Assembly: GCA_013331225.1 (NCBI GenBank)
Contig: DUGV01000166.1
Coordinates: 632-6,002, forward strand
Direction: 5' to 3'
From: Methanolinea sp.
GTDB taxonomy: Archaea; Halobacteriota; Methanomicrobia; Methanomicrobiales; Methanospirillaceae
DNA: 5,371 nt
The position numbers were made by a program, and so were the translations under genes. Shown here piece after piece: positions 1 to 5,009 of the stretch. The notes beneath the pieces were generated by a model. The model saw only the letters and a program-made list of their open reading frames with translations. It searched no databases and was not told the DNA's origin. The number at the start of each line of letters is the position of its first letter. Within the stretch, counting starts at the first letter, position 1.

Positions 1-582
1 ACCCAGAGGATCAAAAAAGACGGGAAGCTGATCGATGTATCGCTCACTGTCTCCCCGATATACTCGAAAGGGAGGACGATCATGGGTGCCTCTACAATAA
101 TCCGGGACATCACCGCCCGGAAATCCGAAGAACGCCTGCGTCGTGCGGAGATGCAATACAGGGAACTGGTCGACAACATAAACGTGGGAGTATACCGCAG
201 CACCGGCGACCCTGAAGGAAGATTCGTGTGGGGAAATACTTCGCTGCTCCGAATCCTGGGCTATGATACCCTCGATGACCTGCAGGATATCCCGGTGAGT
301 GACATGTTCATGCATACGGGGGGGAGGGCGGATCTGCTCGCCGAACTCATGCAGCAGGGATTTGTGAAAAACCGGGAAATTATACTCAAAAAGGCTGACG
401 GTTCTCCCATCCATGTTCTCGTCACCGCGCTTGCAACATTTGCACCCGAGGGATCTATCTCCCACATCAATGGGATAGTGGAGGATATCACCAGCCAGCG
501 CGTCCTTGAGCAGAAAGTGGCCAGATTATCGGATTTTCACGATGAGGTGCACCTGCCCGTCCCTCCTCCACCCCGCGATTGA
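1..582 (+). CDS. PAS-domain sensor protein, C-terminal part (5' end outside window)
   Basis: The reading frame is open from base 1, so the gene starts upstream. The in-frame ATG at 82 lies inside a PAS fold and is not the start. In-window residues 1-40 are the end of one PAS/PAC module (KKDG, then a strand rich in V/L/I, ending RDITARK). A short charged linker follows (about 41-52), then a second complete PAS domain at about 52-162 (YRELVDNINVGVYRS, WGNTSLLRILGY, KKADGSPI, ending VEDITSQ). PAS domains sense small ligands, redox state or light and usually feed a histidine kinase. Here the protein ends about 28 residues after the second PAS, with a proline-rich tail (PVPPPP) and no HisKA or HATPase_c segment. 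The neighbouring gene is convergent, so the missing output module cannot lie downstream. It may be a stand-alone PAS protein, a kinase with an N-terminal transmitter, or a product shortened by mutation. The domain call is sure; the signal sensed is unknown. Confidence 0.88.
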   Translation, partial: TQRIKKDGKLIDVSLTVSPIYSKGRTIMGASTIIRDITARKSEERLRRAEMQYRELVDNINVGVYRSTGDPEGRFVWGNTSLLRILGYDTLDDLQDIPVSDMFMHTGGRADLLAELMQQGFVKNREIILKKADGSPIHVLVTALATFAPEGSISHINGIVEDITSQRVLEQKVARLSDFHDEVHLPVPPPPRD

Positions 583-597
583 AGCAATGGGGGACAG

Positions 598-612
598 GGA
601 GAAATACTCTCC
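598..612. terminator. Weak stem-loop in the convergent gap after the PAS gene
   Basis: The 61-nt gap between the PAS gene stop (580-582) and the stop of the convergent PEGA gene (644-646) contains GGAGA - AATAC - TCTCC, a perfect 5-bp stem with a 5-nt loop. There is no proper T run straight after it; the only T-rich stretch is TTATTATTTA at 641-650. It is suitably placed to end transcription of the PAS gene, but the stem is short and chance is a real alternative. Confidence 0.22.
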
Positions 613-643
613 ATGGCCCTATGCACCATCTGGTCGGGGATTA

Positions 644-1969
644 TTATTTACGGCTGAACCACAGTAATGCAGCAATCGTAAGGCTTCCCAGCGTTAAGTA
701 TGCAGGAATACCGCTTTGGGGTCTATCACTCGGGGGCTTTTGAATCAGCGTGGCCTTTATTTCGACAGTCTCTCCCGCAGAGACCCGCACATCCGACTGC
801 CAGTCCCGATACCCGGATAGTCTCACCAGGAGAGTGTACGACCCCGGTTCCAAAGAATGCAGGGTGATAGGGGTGGGGCCGCGGTGTGCATTGTTGAGAA
901 ACACGTCTGCTCCTGATGGCATCGAGACCAGAGAGATTTTCCCGGTTGATGCCTGTGGGTCCGGGGCAAGCGAGATGACAATGTCGTAATTCTCCCCTGC
1001 TCTCACGACTCCCGTGGCAGTGTAATCCTGGTACCCTGTCATTGCCAGGTGGAGCTCGTGTAAGCCGGGCTGACCCTCTCTGTAGACCAGCGGGCTTCCG
1101 GTGCGGGTCTGTCCTACATACACGCCATCTGCATACACGTCAGCTCCCGGAGGCGAGGACGTGATACTCACGGTTCCGGACGCGGGCTCGGGATCTCGCA
1201 CAAGTGTGGGACTGATGGCTGACTCAATGCCGGCCAGGATCTCTACCTGACCTGTCCAGTCATGATATCCGGATCTTGATATCTTCACGGAATGCTGGCC
1301 AGGAGCAAGGTTTCCCGCGGTGGTGGGTGTCACACCCCTGTATATGCCATCAACATACACCGCAGCCTGTGCGGGGGTGGAGCTTACAGAGATTGCCCCG
1401 CCCGCTCTTACCAAAGAGAGCTCGGCTGATACGTGCGCTGTCTCGCCTTTCTGCACGTTGACACTTGTATAGTATGTCTGGTAGCCTGGAAGGTACACAG
1501 ATACTTCATGGTCTCCTATCGGGACGGTGGCATAGGTACATGGCGTCTCCATGGTTTGAGCGCGGTCCATGGTTGAAATGGCGCCGGATGGCGAAGAAGT
1601 CACCTGGATTGCCCCCGATGCGGTGGCATGGATGAGGGTGGCCATGACTGTGACAGTCTGGCCGGGCCGCGGATTTCCCTCGTATACGCTACTCCATGGC
1701 TCGTATCCGCCGCGGATGATGTCGATCTCGTGGGCAGGCTTTCCCGTGATAGACACGGCAACCGTGACGGGCGTCTCTCCGAGGAAGTTTTTGTCAAAAT
1801 ATACATCTGCGTCCCGGGGGAGCGAGTCGATCAGGAAAAATCCCTGGTCTGCTCCGGGAAGAGTCGAAGGTGCTGCGGTTGTTCCCGGCAGGGGCTCGGC
1901 TCCGGACGCTCCGGCAGCAAGGCACATAACTATTCCAAGGACCAGCACACAGGCTTTAAAACCGTTCAC
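644..1969 (-). CDS. Secreted PEGA-repeat protein with C-terminal membrane anchor
   Basis: I place the start at the GTG at 1969-1967 (441 aa). It begins a typical signal peptide (VNGFKACVLVLGIVMCLAAG, probable cleavage after ASGA near residue 24) and has an SD-like AGGCGATT just upstream. The frame stays open to a TTG at 2041, but those extra 24 residues are charged and lie before the signal peptide. After a Pro/Thr-rich linker come five tandem PEGA repeats at about 43-112, 119-186, 191-257, 264-335 and 343-409. Recognisable cores include SSPPGADVYADGVYVG, SMPSGADVFLNN and the recurring SGYxDW / PGYQTY turn. A short linker (PPSDRPQSG) leads to one hydrophobic helix at about 419-437 and a terminal RK. 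PEGA domains are beta-rich modules of surface proteins, common in archaeal envelope proteins; their ligands are mostly unknown. The protein is probably anchored outside the membrane, perhaps touching the S-layer. Repeat 2 is degenerate. Role beyond surface display cannot be read from sequence. Confidence 0.9.
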   Translation of the reverse strand: MNGFKACVLVLGIVMCLAAGASGAEPLPGTTAAPSTLPGADQGFFLIDSLPRDADVYFDKNFLGETPVTVAVSITGKPAHEIDIIRGGYEPWSSVYEGNPRPGQTVTVMATLIHATASGAIQVTSSPSGAISTMDRAQTMETPCTYATVPIGDHEVSVYLPGYQTYYTSVNVQKGETAHVSAELSLVRAGGAISVSSTPAQAAVYVDGIYRGVTPTTAGNLAPGQHSVKISRSGYHDWTGQVEILAGIESAISPTLVRDPEPASGTVSITSSPPGADVYADGVYVGQTRTGSPLVYREGQPGLHELHLAMTGYQDYTATGVVRAGENYDIVISLAPDPQASTGKISLVSMPSGADVFLNNAHRGPTPITLHSLEPGSYTLLVRLSGYRDWQSDVRVSAGETVEIKATLIQKPPSDRPQSGIPAYLTLGSLTIAALLWFSRK

Positions 1970-1971
1970 GC

Positions 1972-1979
1972 AATCGCCT
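1972..1979 (-). promoter_or_regulatory. Likely ribosome binding site that sets the PEGA gene start
   Basis: The minus strand reads AGGCGATT, then GC, then GTG. It is one base off the AGGTGAT-type Shine-Dalgarno used elsewhere in the window. It supports the GTG at 1969 over the upstream TTG at 2041, and the signal peptide starts exactly at this GTG. The spacing is short, so support is moderate. Confidence 0.45.
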
Positions 1980-2033
1980 TCTATCACGCGAGGAGATGTC
2001 CACGCTCTCCGCGGATAAGACTGCCGGTTGACT

Positions 2034-2050
2034 GCACCCAAAACGGGTGC
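2034..2050. repeat. Perfect inverted repeat in the PEGA gene upstream region
   Basis: GCACCC - AAAAC - GGGTGC is a perfect 6-bp inverted repeat with a 5-nt spacer, 65-81 nt upstream of the chosen GTG start. If the AT-rich element at 2058-2070 is the TATA box, transcription would start near 2037 and the repeat would overlap the start site, which is where archaeal repressors often bind. It could also form a hairpin in a longer leader. The repeat is seen directly; its function is inferred. Confidence 0.35.
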
Positions 2051-2057
2051 GGACCGT

Positions 2058-2070
2058 ACATATCAAAATA
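2058..2070 (-). promoter_or_regulatory. Candidate TATA box for the PEGA gene
   Basis: The minus strand reads TATTTTGATATGT, the most TATA-like stretch in the 133-nt gap between the lipoprotein stop and the PEGA start. At the usual 25-27 nt distance the transcript would begin near 2037, giving a leader of about 68 nt. The match to the archaeal consensus is poor and no clear BRE is visible, so this is only a candidate. Confidence 0.25.
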
Positions 2071-2093
2071 CAATGTGCCTCCCGTGAAAGAGG

Positions 2094-2118
2094 GTTCAGG
2101 AATTAAAGATTCCTGAAC
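2094..2118 (-). terminator. Perfect stem-loop around the lipoprotein stop codon
   Basis: GTTCAGGAAT - TAAAG - ATTCCTGAAC is a perfect 10-bp stem with a 5-nt loop, the strongest secondary structure in the window outside coding sequence. The TAA stop of the minus-strand lipoprotein gene (2105-2103) falls at the loop. The transcript continues into CCCTCTTTC, a pyrimidine stretch with only three consecutive U, so it is not a classic U-tract terminator. It could be a terminator, a 3'-end stabiliser, or a DNA site for a dimeric protein upstream of the PEGA gene. Confidence 0.45.
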
Positions 2119-2564
2119 GGCACCAGGGCATCGTATGCATGATACGTCTCTCCCGTCACGAGAGTGACATCCACCACAACCCGGTCAGTTCCTGTGGTCC
2201 CGGAAAGGATGATCTCTGATCCCACCTGGGGGTATGCGACCGTCCCGGATTCAGTGGACCCGTCTGACCGGTACACGATTGCGTGCATGCTCTGGGTGAA
2301 CTCCTGCCCCGGCCCTCCCCGGAAACTGACTGTGATGTAGGGATCGACAGAGACCGTGTTCTTGCCCACCTGAACCGTGATTGAATAGAATGGGGGGATG
2401 ACATCGGTGGGTTGCGGGATCATGTTATGTCCGATAGAGGGTTCAGGTGCAGTTGAAGTAGGGCTTATGGTCTGGATGCCTTCCGTAGTGGGAGGCGGCA
2501 TGCAACAGCCTGCAACCATAAAGGCCACCATGCAGAGAGTGAAAAGTCCAATCAGTTTCTTCAT
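2103..2564 (-). CDS. Small lipoprotein, unrecognised beta-rich domain
   Basis: A 153-residue protein starting MKKLIGLFTL, with a lipoprotein signal peptide and lipobox V17-A18-G19-C20 (followed by a second Cys, C21). Lipid attachment at C20 would hold it on the outer face of the membrane. Residues 22-58 are a Pro/Thr/Ser-rich linker. Residues 59-153 alternate hydrophobic and polar residues (SITVQV, YITVSF, MHAIVY, SEIILSG, RVVVDVTLV), which suggests one small beta-sandwich domain, with FRGGPGQ as a distinctive turn. I do not recognise a named family. The start is secure: AGGTGA stands just upstream of the ATG. It lies between the HdeD and PEGA genes on the same strand, with gaps of 187 and 133 nt, so all three minus-strand products are envelope proteins. 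A binding or structural surface role is a guess. Confidence 0.85.
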   Translation of the reverse strand: MKKLIGLFTLCMVAFMVAGCCMPPPTTEGIQTISPTSTAPEPSIGHNMIPQPTDVIPPFYSITVQVGKNTVSVDPYITVSFRGGPGQEFTQSMHAIVYRSDGSTESGTVAYPQVGSEIILSGTTGTDRVVVDVTLVTGETYHAYDALVPFRNL

Positions 2565-2567
2565 GCG

Positions 2568-2573
2568 TCACCT
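2568..2573 (-). promoter_or_regulatory. Shine-Dalgarno of the lipoprotein gene
   Basis: The minus strand reads AGGTGA, then CGC, then ATG at 2564. It is a full match to the archaeal anti-Shine-Dalgarno and fixes the start codon. In the rest of the gap upstream (2574-2751) I see two AT-rich stretches on the minus strand, TTTTTAT near 2591-2597 and GGAAAAAAATTC at 2623-2634. The first would give almost no leader before the SD, so the second is the better promoter candidate, but neither is a good TATA match. Confidence 0.7.
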
Positions 2574-2706
2574 ATCTCTTACCGGTCCCATAAAAATTCA
2601 TTCAACCCGCAGGTATGACGGAGAATTTTTTTCCCGGCCAACCAACTTCCCCTTCCGTAGCCGGCGTGTATGAAAATAGGAATAACTTGGGCGATCCCTT
2701 GCTGTG

Positions 2707-2737
2707 AAAAACGGGGGGACCTTCCATATGGTTCCCC
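2707..2737 (-). terminator. Stem-loop plus T5 terminator of the HdeD-like gene
   Basis: On the minus strand, 15 nt after the HdeD-like TAA, GGGGAACC and GGTCCCC pair (seven base pairs with one bulged A) around an 8-nt loop. They are followed by CC, G and then five T (2711-2707). GC-rich stem plus U-run fits a transcription stop between the HdeD-like and lipoprotein genes. Archaeal termination relies mainly on the U-run, and five is modest. Confidence 0.5.
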
Positions 2738-2751
2738 GGATTCGGAGGGGG

Positions 2752-3315
2752 TTATGCCCCTTCCGCACTCTTGACCTGAAACGAGAAGAATATCGCTGCA
2801 AGTCCGCCAATGATACCAAATATGCCCAGCACAAACGGAAGGTAAATGACCGTGATCAACGGGTTGAAGAGGATGATGCACCCGAAGATGATTGCGAGCA
2901 CGCCAATCACTGCTGCCCCGATACCGCCCCCCTTGAAGGAGGAGAAGAGGCTCACGCACCCCATCATGACACCCCAGACTGCGATCATGATGACAAAAAT
3001 CTCCGGGACAATGATGGTGCTGTAATAGGGGTAGGCAAGGATGAGAATGCCCGCGATGATCCCGAGTAATGCAAGCACGACCTTTACTCCCATATTGGTC
3101 TTGTCGGTGGCAAGGCTCACGAGGGCAAAGATCCCACTCACAAACCAGTACGCTCCAAGAAACGTCACCATTACAAAGAGGGTCCCCATAGGATAGGCAA
3201 GGAACATTATTCCAAGAAGGAGGGATACTATACCCTGGAGGAGCACGATCCACCAGGGAAAGAGGTGCATCACGTCATCCACCTTCAATGCAGCTGAAGT
3301 CACTTCATCTGTCAT
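2752..3315 (-). CDS. HdeD-like (DUF308) six-helix membrane protein
   Basis: A 187-residue integral membrane protein with six predicted helices at about 20-40, 45-68, 76-95, 101-124, 130-150 and 154-178. They form three two-helix repeats, each opening with a Gly-spaced helix ending in a proline: GIVSLLLGIMFLAYP, GIIAGILILAYP, and GVLAIIFGCIILFNP. This is the hallmark of the HdeD/DUF308 family, and the length matches it. In Escherichia coli HdeD belongs to an acid-stress locus; the function of archaeal members is unknown. The short N-terminus (MTDEVTSAALKVDD) is acidic and probably cytoplasmic. The ATG at 3315 has only a weak SD (GTGTGA). It sits about 20 nt after the start site predicted from a good TATA box at 3357-3366. 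It is divergent from the AI-2E-family gene and shares its 157-nt control region, so co-regulation is possible. Confidence 0.9.
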   Translation of the reverse strand: MTDEVTSAALKVDDVMHLFPWWIVLLQGIVSLLLGIMFLAYPMGTLFVMVTFLGAYWFVSGIFALVSLATDKTNMGVKVVLALLGIIAGILILAYPYYSTIIVPEIFVIMIAVWGVMMGCVSLFSSFKGGGIGAAVIGVLAIIFGCIILFNPLITVIYLPFVLGIFGIIGGLAAIFFSFQVKSAEGA

Positions 3316-3326
3316 GAGTTCACACT

Positions 3327-3339
3327 TCTCTCGCAGAGA
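3327..3339. repeat. Short inverted repeat at the predicted HdeD-like transcript start
   Basis: TCTCT - CGC - AGAGA is a perfect 5-bp inverted repeat centred on 3333. It lies at the position where transcription of the HdeD-like gene is expected (about 26 nt from the TATA centre) and 12-24 nt before the ATG. It could be an operator or a small leader hairpin. It is short enough to be chance. Confidence 0.25.
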
Positions 3340-3356
3340 TTACGTCTCAATGAGGA

Positions 3357-3372
3357 GTATATGAACGTTTCT
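3357..3372 (-). promoter_or_regulatory. TATA box and purine-rich BRE of the HdeD-like gene
   Basis: The minus strand reads GAGAAACGTTCATATAC (3373-3357). TTCATATAC is a good archaeal TATA box and GAGAAAC before it fits a BRE. The predicted start near 3335 leaves a leader of about 20 nt before the ATG at 3315. Upstream, the minus strand is strongly purine-biased to about 3404 (plus strand: C/T-rich). This is the best promoter in the window. Confidence 0.55.
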
Positions 3373-3440
3373 CTCTTATTTCCTCACTCTCACCCCCTTT
3401 GCCATTCCTGATGTGCGAGTTTTGAATCCCGGGGGGCAAG

Positions 3441-3461
3441 ATTGATAACACGCGACCGCGT
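3441..3461 (+). promoter_or_regulatory. Candidate TATA box and operator-like repeat before the AI-2E-family gene
   Basis: ATTGATAAC (3441-3449) is a weak TATA-like element. At 25-27 nt its transcript would begin at about 3470-3472, directly at the GTG start at 3473, which would explain why no Shine-Dalgarno is present. ACGCG - AC - CGCGT (3450-3461), a near-palindrome, lies between the element and the start, a typical repressor position. Both elements are visible; their use is inferred. Confidence 0.35.
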
Positions 3462-3472
3462 CTTTTTCCCCT

Positions 3473-4498
3473 GTGTACACGGGCATTCAGCTCTTTCGGC
3501 CTTATTACATTCTCATTGTCCTTGCATGCGGAGTGATACTCCTCGCCGGAATGAAGGCTGCTTCTCCAATCCTTGGCCCTGTCCTCTGTGCAGGCTTTAT
3601 CTCTATCCTCTTCATCGTGCTGAAGCACTGGCTCGAGAAGAAGGGGTTCTCTCCCCGTCTTGCAGTCGTGGCAGTCATCCTCCTTTACTTTACAACACTG
3701 GCGGGATTCGTCCTGGCAGTCGGGGTTTCCCTCCTGCAGCTTGGCAGTCAACTGCCGCTCTACCAGGAGGGCCTCGAGTCTCTTCTTCCAAGCGCAACGG
3801 AATGCGGGCAGGTCTCTTTCGCGGATCTCCTCACACTTCTTCCCAGCGATGCGATTGACCTGCTGATGACAACCGGAAGAGGTGTCATCGCACTCCTTGG
3901 AGACCTCCTCACCGCTGCACTCATCGTCGTCTTCACCCCGCTCTTCATCCTGGCCGAGTCGGCAGGGCTGACCAGGAAATTGCAGGGGGTCATTGTACAC
4001 CTTTCGGGGAGAATGGAGAGTGCTGAACGGTTCGGAAGGCAGATGGTGGAATACCTCGTGGTCCGAACCGAGGTCAACCTCGCAAACGGCGTCGTAAACG
4101 GCCTTTTTTTTGCGTGTATCGGCGTGGACTTCGCCATCCTGTGGGGGTTTCTCGCGTTTGTCCTCGGGTACGTGGTCTACGTAGGGTTCTGGCTTGCAGT
4201 CATTCCCCCGATGGTGCTCGCCTGGCTGGAGATGGGGCCCGCCGCAGCTCTCCTGGTGCTCATAGGAGCGGGAATCATCAACACCGTCGCGGAGTACCTG
4301 CTCTTCCCCCACCTTGCAGGGTATCAGCTCAACCTCTCGCCACTCGTCATATTCCTCTCCATCTTTTTCTGGTGGCTGATCCTCGGTGCATTCGGGGTGC
4401 TGCTCGCCGTCCCTCTCACCATGGCAGTCCAGGCAATCCTCGAGACCTGGGACGAGACGCGATGGCTCGGAGAACTTCTTGGCAACGAGTCACCCTGA
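3473..4498 (+). CDS. AI-2E family (PerM/UPF0118-type) membrane transporter
   Basis: A 341-residue membrane protein close to the family's usual size (about 340-370). Helices are visible at about 10-27, 30-50, 62-88, 137-160, 203-250 (two or three), 257-273 and 288-320. The long, less hydrophobic loop at about 89-135 and the charged stretch 163-200 are usual for the family. Signature segments are LWGFLAFVLGYVVYVGFWLA, LFPHLAGYQLNLSP, and WLILGAFGVLLAVPLT near the C-terminus. Members are named after E. coli TqsA, linked to autoinducer-2 export. Others are ion antiporters or of unknown substrate, so the AI-2 label should not be read as function in an archaeon. The start is the GTG at 3473: an in-frame TAA at 3446 excludes anything longer, and the next ATG (residue 27) would cut the first helix. 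No Shine-Dalgarno precedes it. It is divergent from the HdeD-like gene and followed after 94 nt by the TerB-like gene. Confidence 0.92.
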   Translation: MYTGIQLFRPYYILIVLACGVILLAGMKAASPILGPVLCAGFISILFIVLKHWLEKKGFSPRLAVVAVILLYFTTLAGFVLAVGVSLLQLGSQLPLYQEGLESLLPSATECGQVSFADLLTLLPSDAIDLLMTTGRGVIALLGDLLTAALIVVFTPLFILAESAGLTRKLQGVIVHLSGRMESAERFGRQMVEYLVVRTEVNLANGVVNGLFFACIGVDFAILWGFLAFVLGYVVYVGFWLAVIPPMVLAWLEMGPAAALLVLIGAGIINTVAEYLLFPHLAGYQLNLSPLVIFLSIFFWWLILGAFGVLLAVPLTMAVQAILETWDETRWLGELLGNESP

Positions 4499-4581
4499 TT
4501 ACTTCGACGCCCGGGTTTTCCAGCCCCTGCGAAAGGCAGATGATGAAGCACGACTTACCTGGAAGGAACGTCATCTGACGC

Positions 4582-4587
4582 AGGTGA
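4582..4587 (+). promoter_or_regulatory. Shine-Dalgarno fixing the TerB-like start
   Basis: AGGTGA followed by ACAGA and then ATG at 4593. It is a full match to the archaeal anti-Shine-Dalgarno at good spacing. It rules out earlier in-frame starts, which overlap the transporter gene. In the rest of the 94-nt gap I see no convincing TATA box, so the gene may be read from the transporter promoter. Confidence 0.75.
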
Positions 4588-4592
4588 ACAGA

Positions 4593-5009
4593 ATGGGACT
4601 CTTTGACAAGTTAAAAGGGAGCAAGGCCGTTGAACTGAACCCGAAATCAGCACTCGTGCTGTCCGCGATCACAGTGATCGCCTCGGATGGCGTGATCGAC
4701 GAGGCCGAGATGATGGACCTTGCGAAAATTGCACGCGGTGACAGGAATGCCGTGGATACTGCAGTCAAGATACTCCAGGGCATCACCCTCCCCGAGGCAG
4801 TCGATCTCGTCGCAAAGGCGCTCAATGATCAGCAGAGGATTGCAACCATGGCGATCCTGACGGACCTCGCCATGTCTGACGGTGTCCTCGCAGGAAACGA
4901 GCAGAAGATCCTCCAGCTGTACATGGAAAAGTTCGGGATCACAGAAACCGCACTCAAACCCATCATCGATGCCATCGCGATCAAGAACGATTTCTCGGTC
5001 TTCTCCTGA
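4593..5009 (+). CDS. TerB-like protein (tellurite-resistance TerB family)
   Basis: A 138-residue, all-helical, cytoplasmic protein with the two TerB signatures. The first is IASDGVIDEAEM (about 29-40: D32, D36, E37, E39). The second, in the next half, is AMSDGVLAGNEQ (about 93-104: D96, E103). In TerB proteins these acidic residues line a metal-binding site in a bundle of helices. The length agrees with single-domain TerB (about 140-150). The N-terminus MGLFDKLKG is an amphipathic start often seen in the family and could touch the membrane. TerB-type proteins are linked to tellurite, phage and envelope stress in bacteria; in archaea their role is untested. No terC, terD or terZ partner lies in the window, so a complete Ter system is not supported here. 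It follows the transporter gene by 94 nt on the same strand. It ends in TGA directly against the stop of the convergent downstream gene. Confidence 0.88.
   Translation: MGLFDKLKGSKAVELNPKSALVLSAITVIASDGVIDEAEMMDLAKIARGDRNAVDTAVKILQGITLPEAVDLVAKALNDQQRIATMAILTDLAMSDGVLAGNEQKILQLYMEKFGITETALKPIIDAIAIKNDFSVFS

Noticed and set aside
542..666. Possible frameshifted continuation of the PAS protein in the second forward frame
   Set aside because: The translation after 542 has no kinase or other recognisable domain and soon enters the convergent gene, so a frameshift is not supported.
1970..2041. Longer PEGA protein from the TTG at 2041
   Set aside because: It would place 24 charged residues before a good signal peptide. 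The GTG at 1969 has an SD-like sequence and starts the signal peptide exactly.
1569..2116. Plus-strand open frames of 149 and 162 codons opposite the PEGA gene
   Set aside because: They lie antisense to a signal peptide and PEGA repeats with clear motifs. Their translations show no domain and no good ribosome site.
2579..3253. Second minus-strand frame of 224 codons overlapping the HdeD-like gene
   Set aside because: Composition is rich in His, Cys, Arg and Pro with no membrane pattern. The overlapping frame is a well-formed six-helix HdeD-like protein.
4169..4183. TACGT/ACGTA hairpin inside the transporter gene
   Set aside because: A 5-bp stem within codons of a conserved membrane segment; expected by chance at this length.
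3347..4312. Long minus-strand open frame (321 codons) opposite the transporter gene
   Set aside because: It is an antisense shadow: the translation is low-complexity and highly charged (E, D, K, R, C, H) with no domain, and the plus strand encodes a clear AI-2E-family protein. It would also run into the divergent promoter region.
4386..4592. Longer TerB-like protein starting within the transporter gene
   Set aside because: The upstream part overlaps the transporter's conserved C-terminus in another frame, whereas AGGTGA stands correctly before the ATG at 4593 and MGLFDKLKG is a typical N-terminus.
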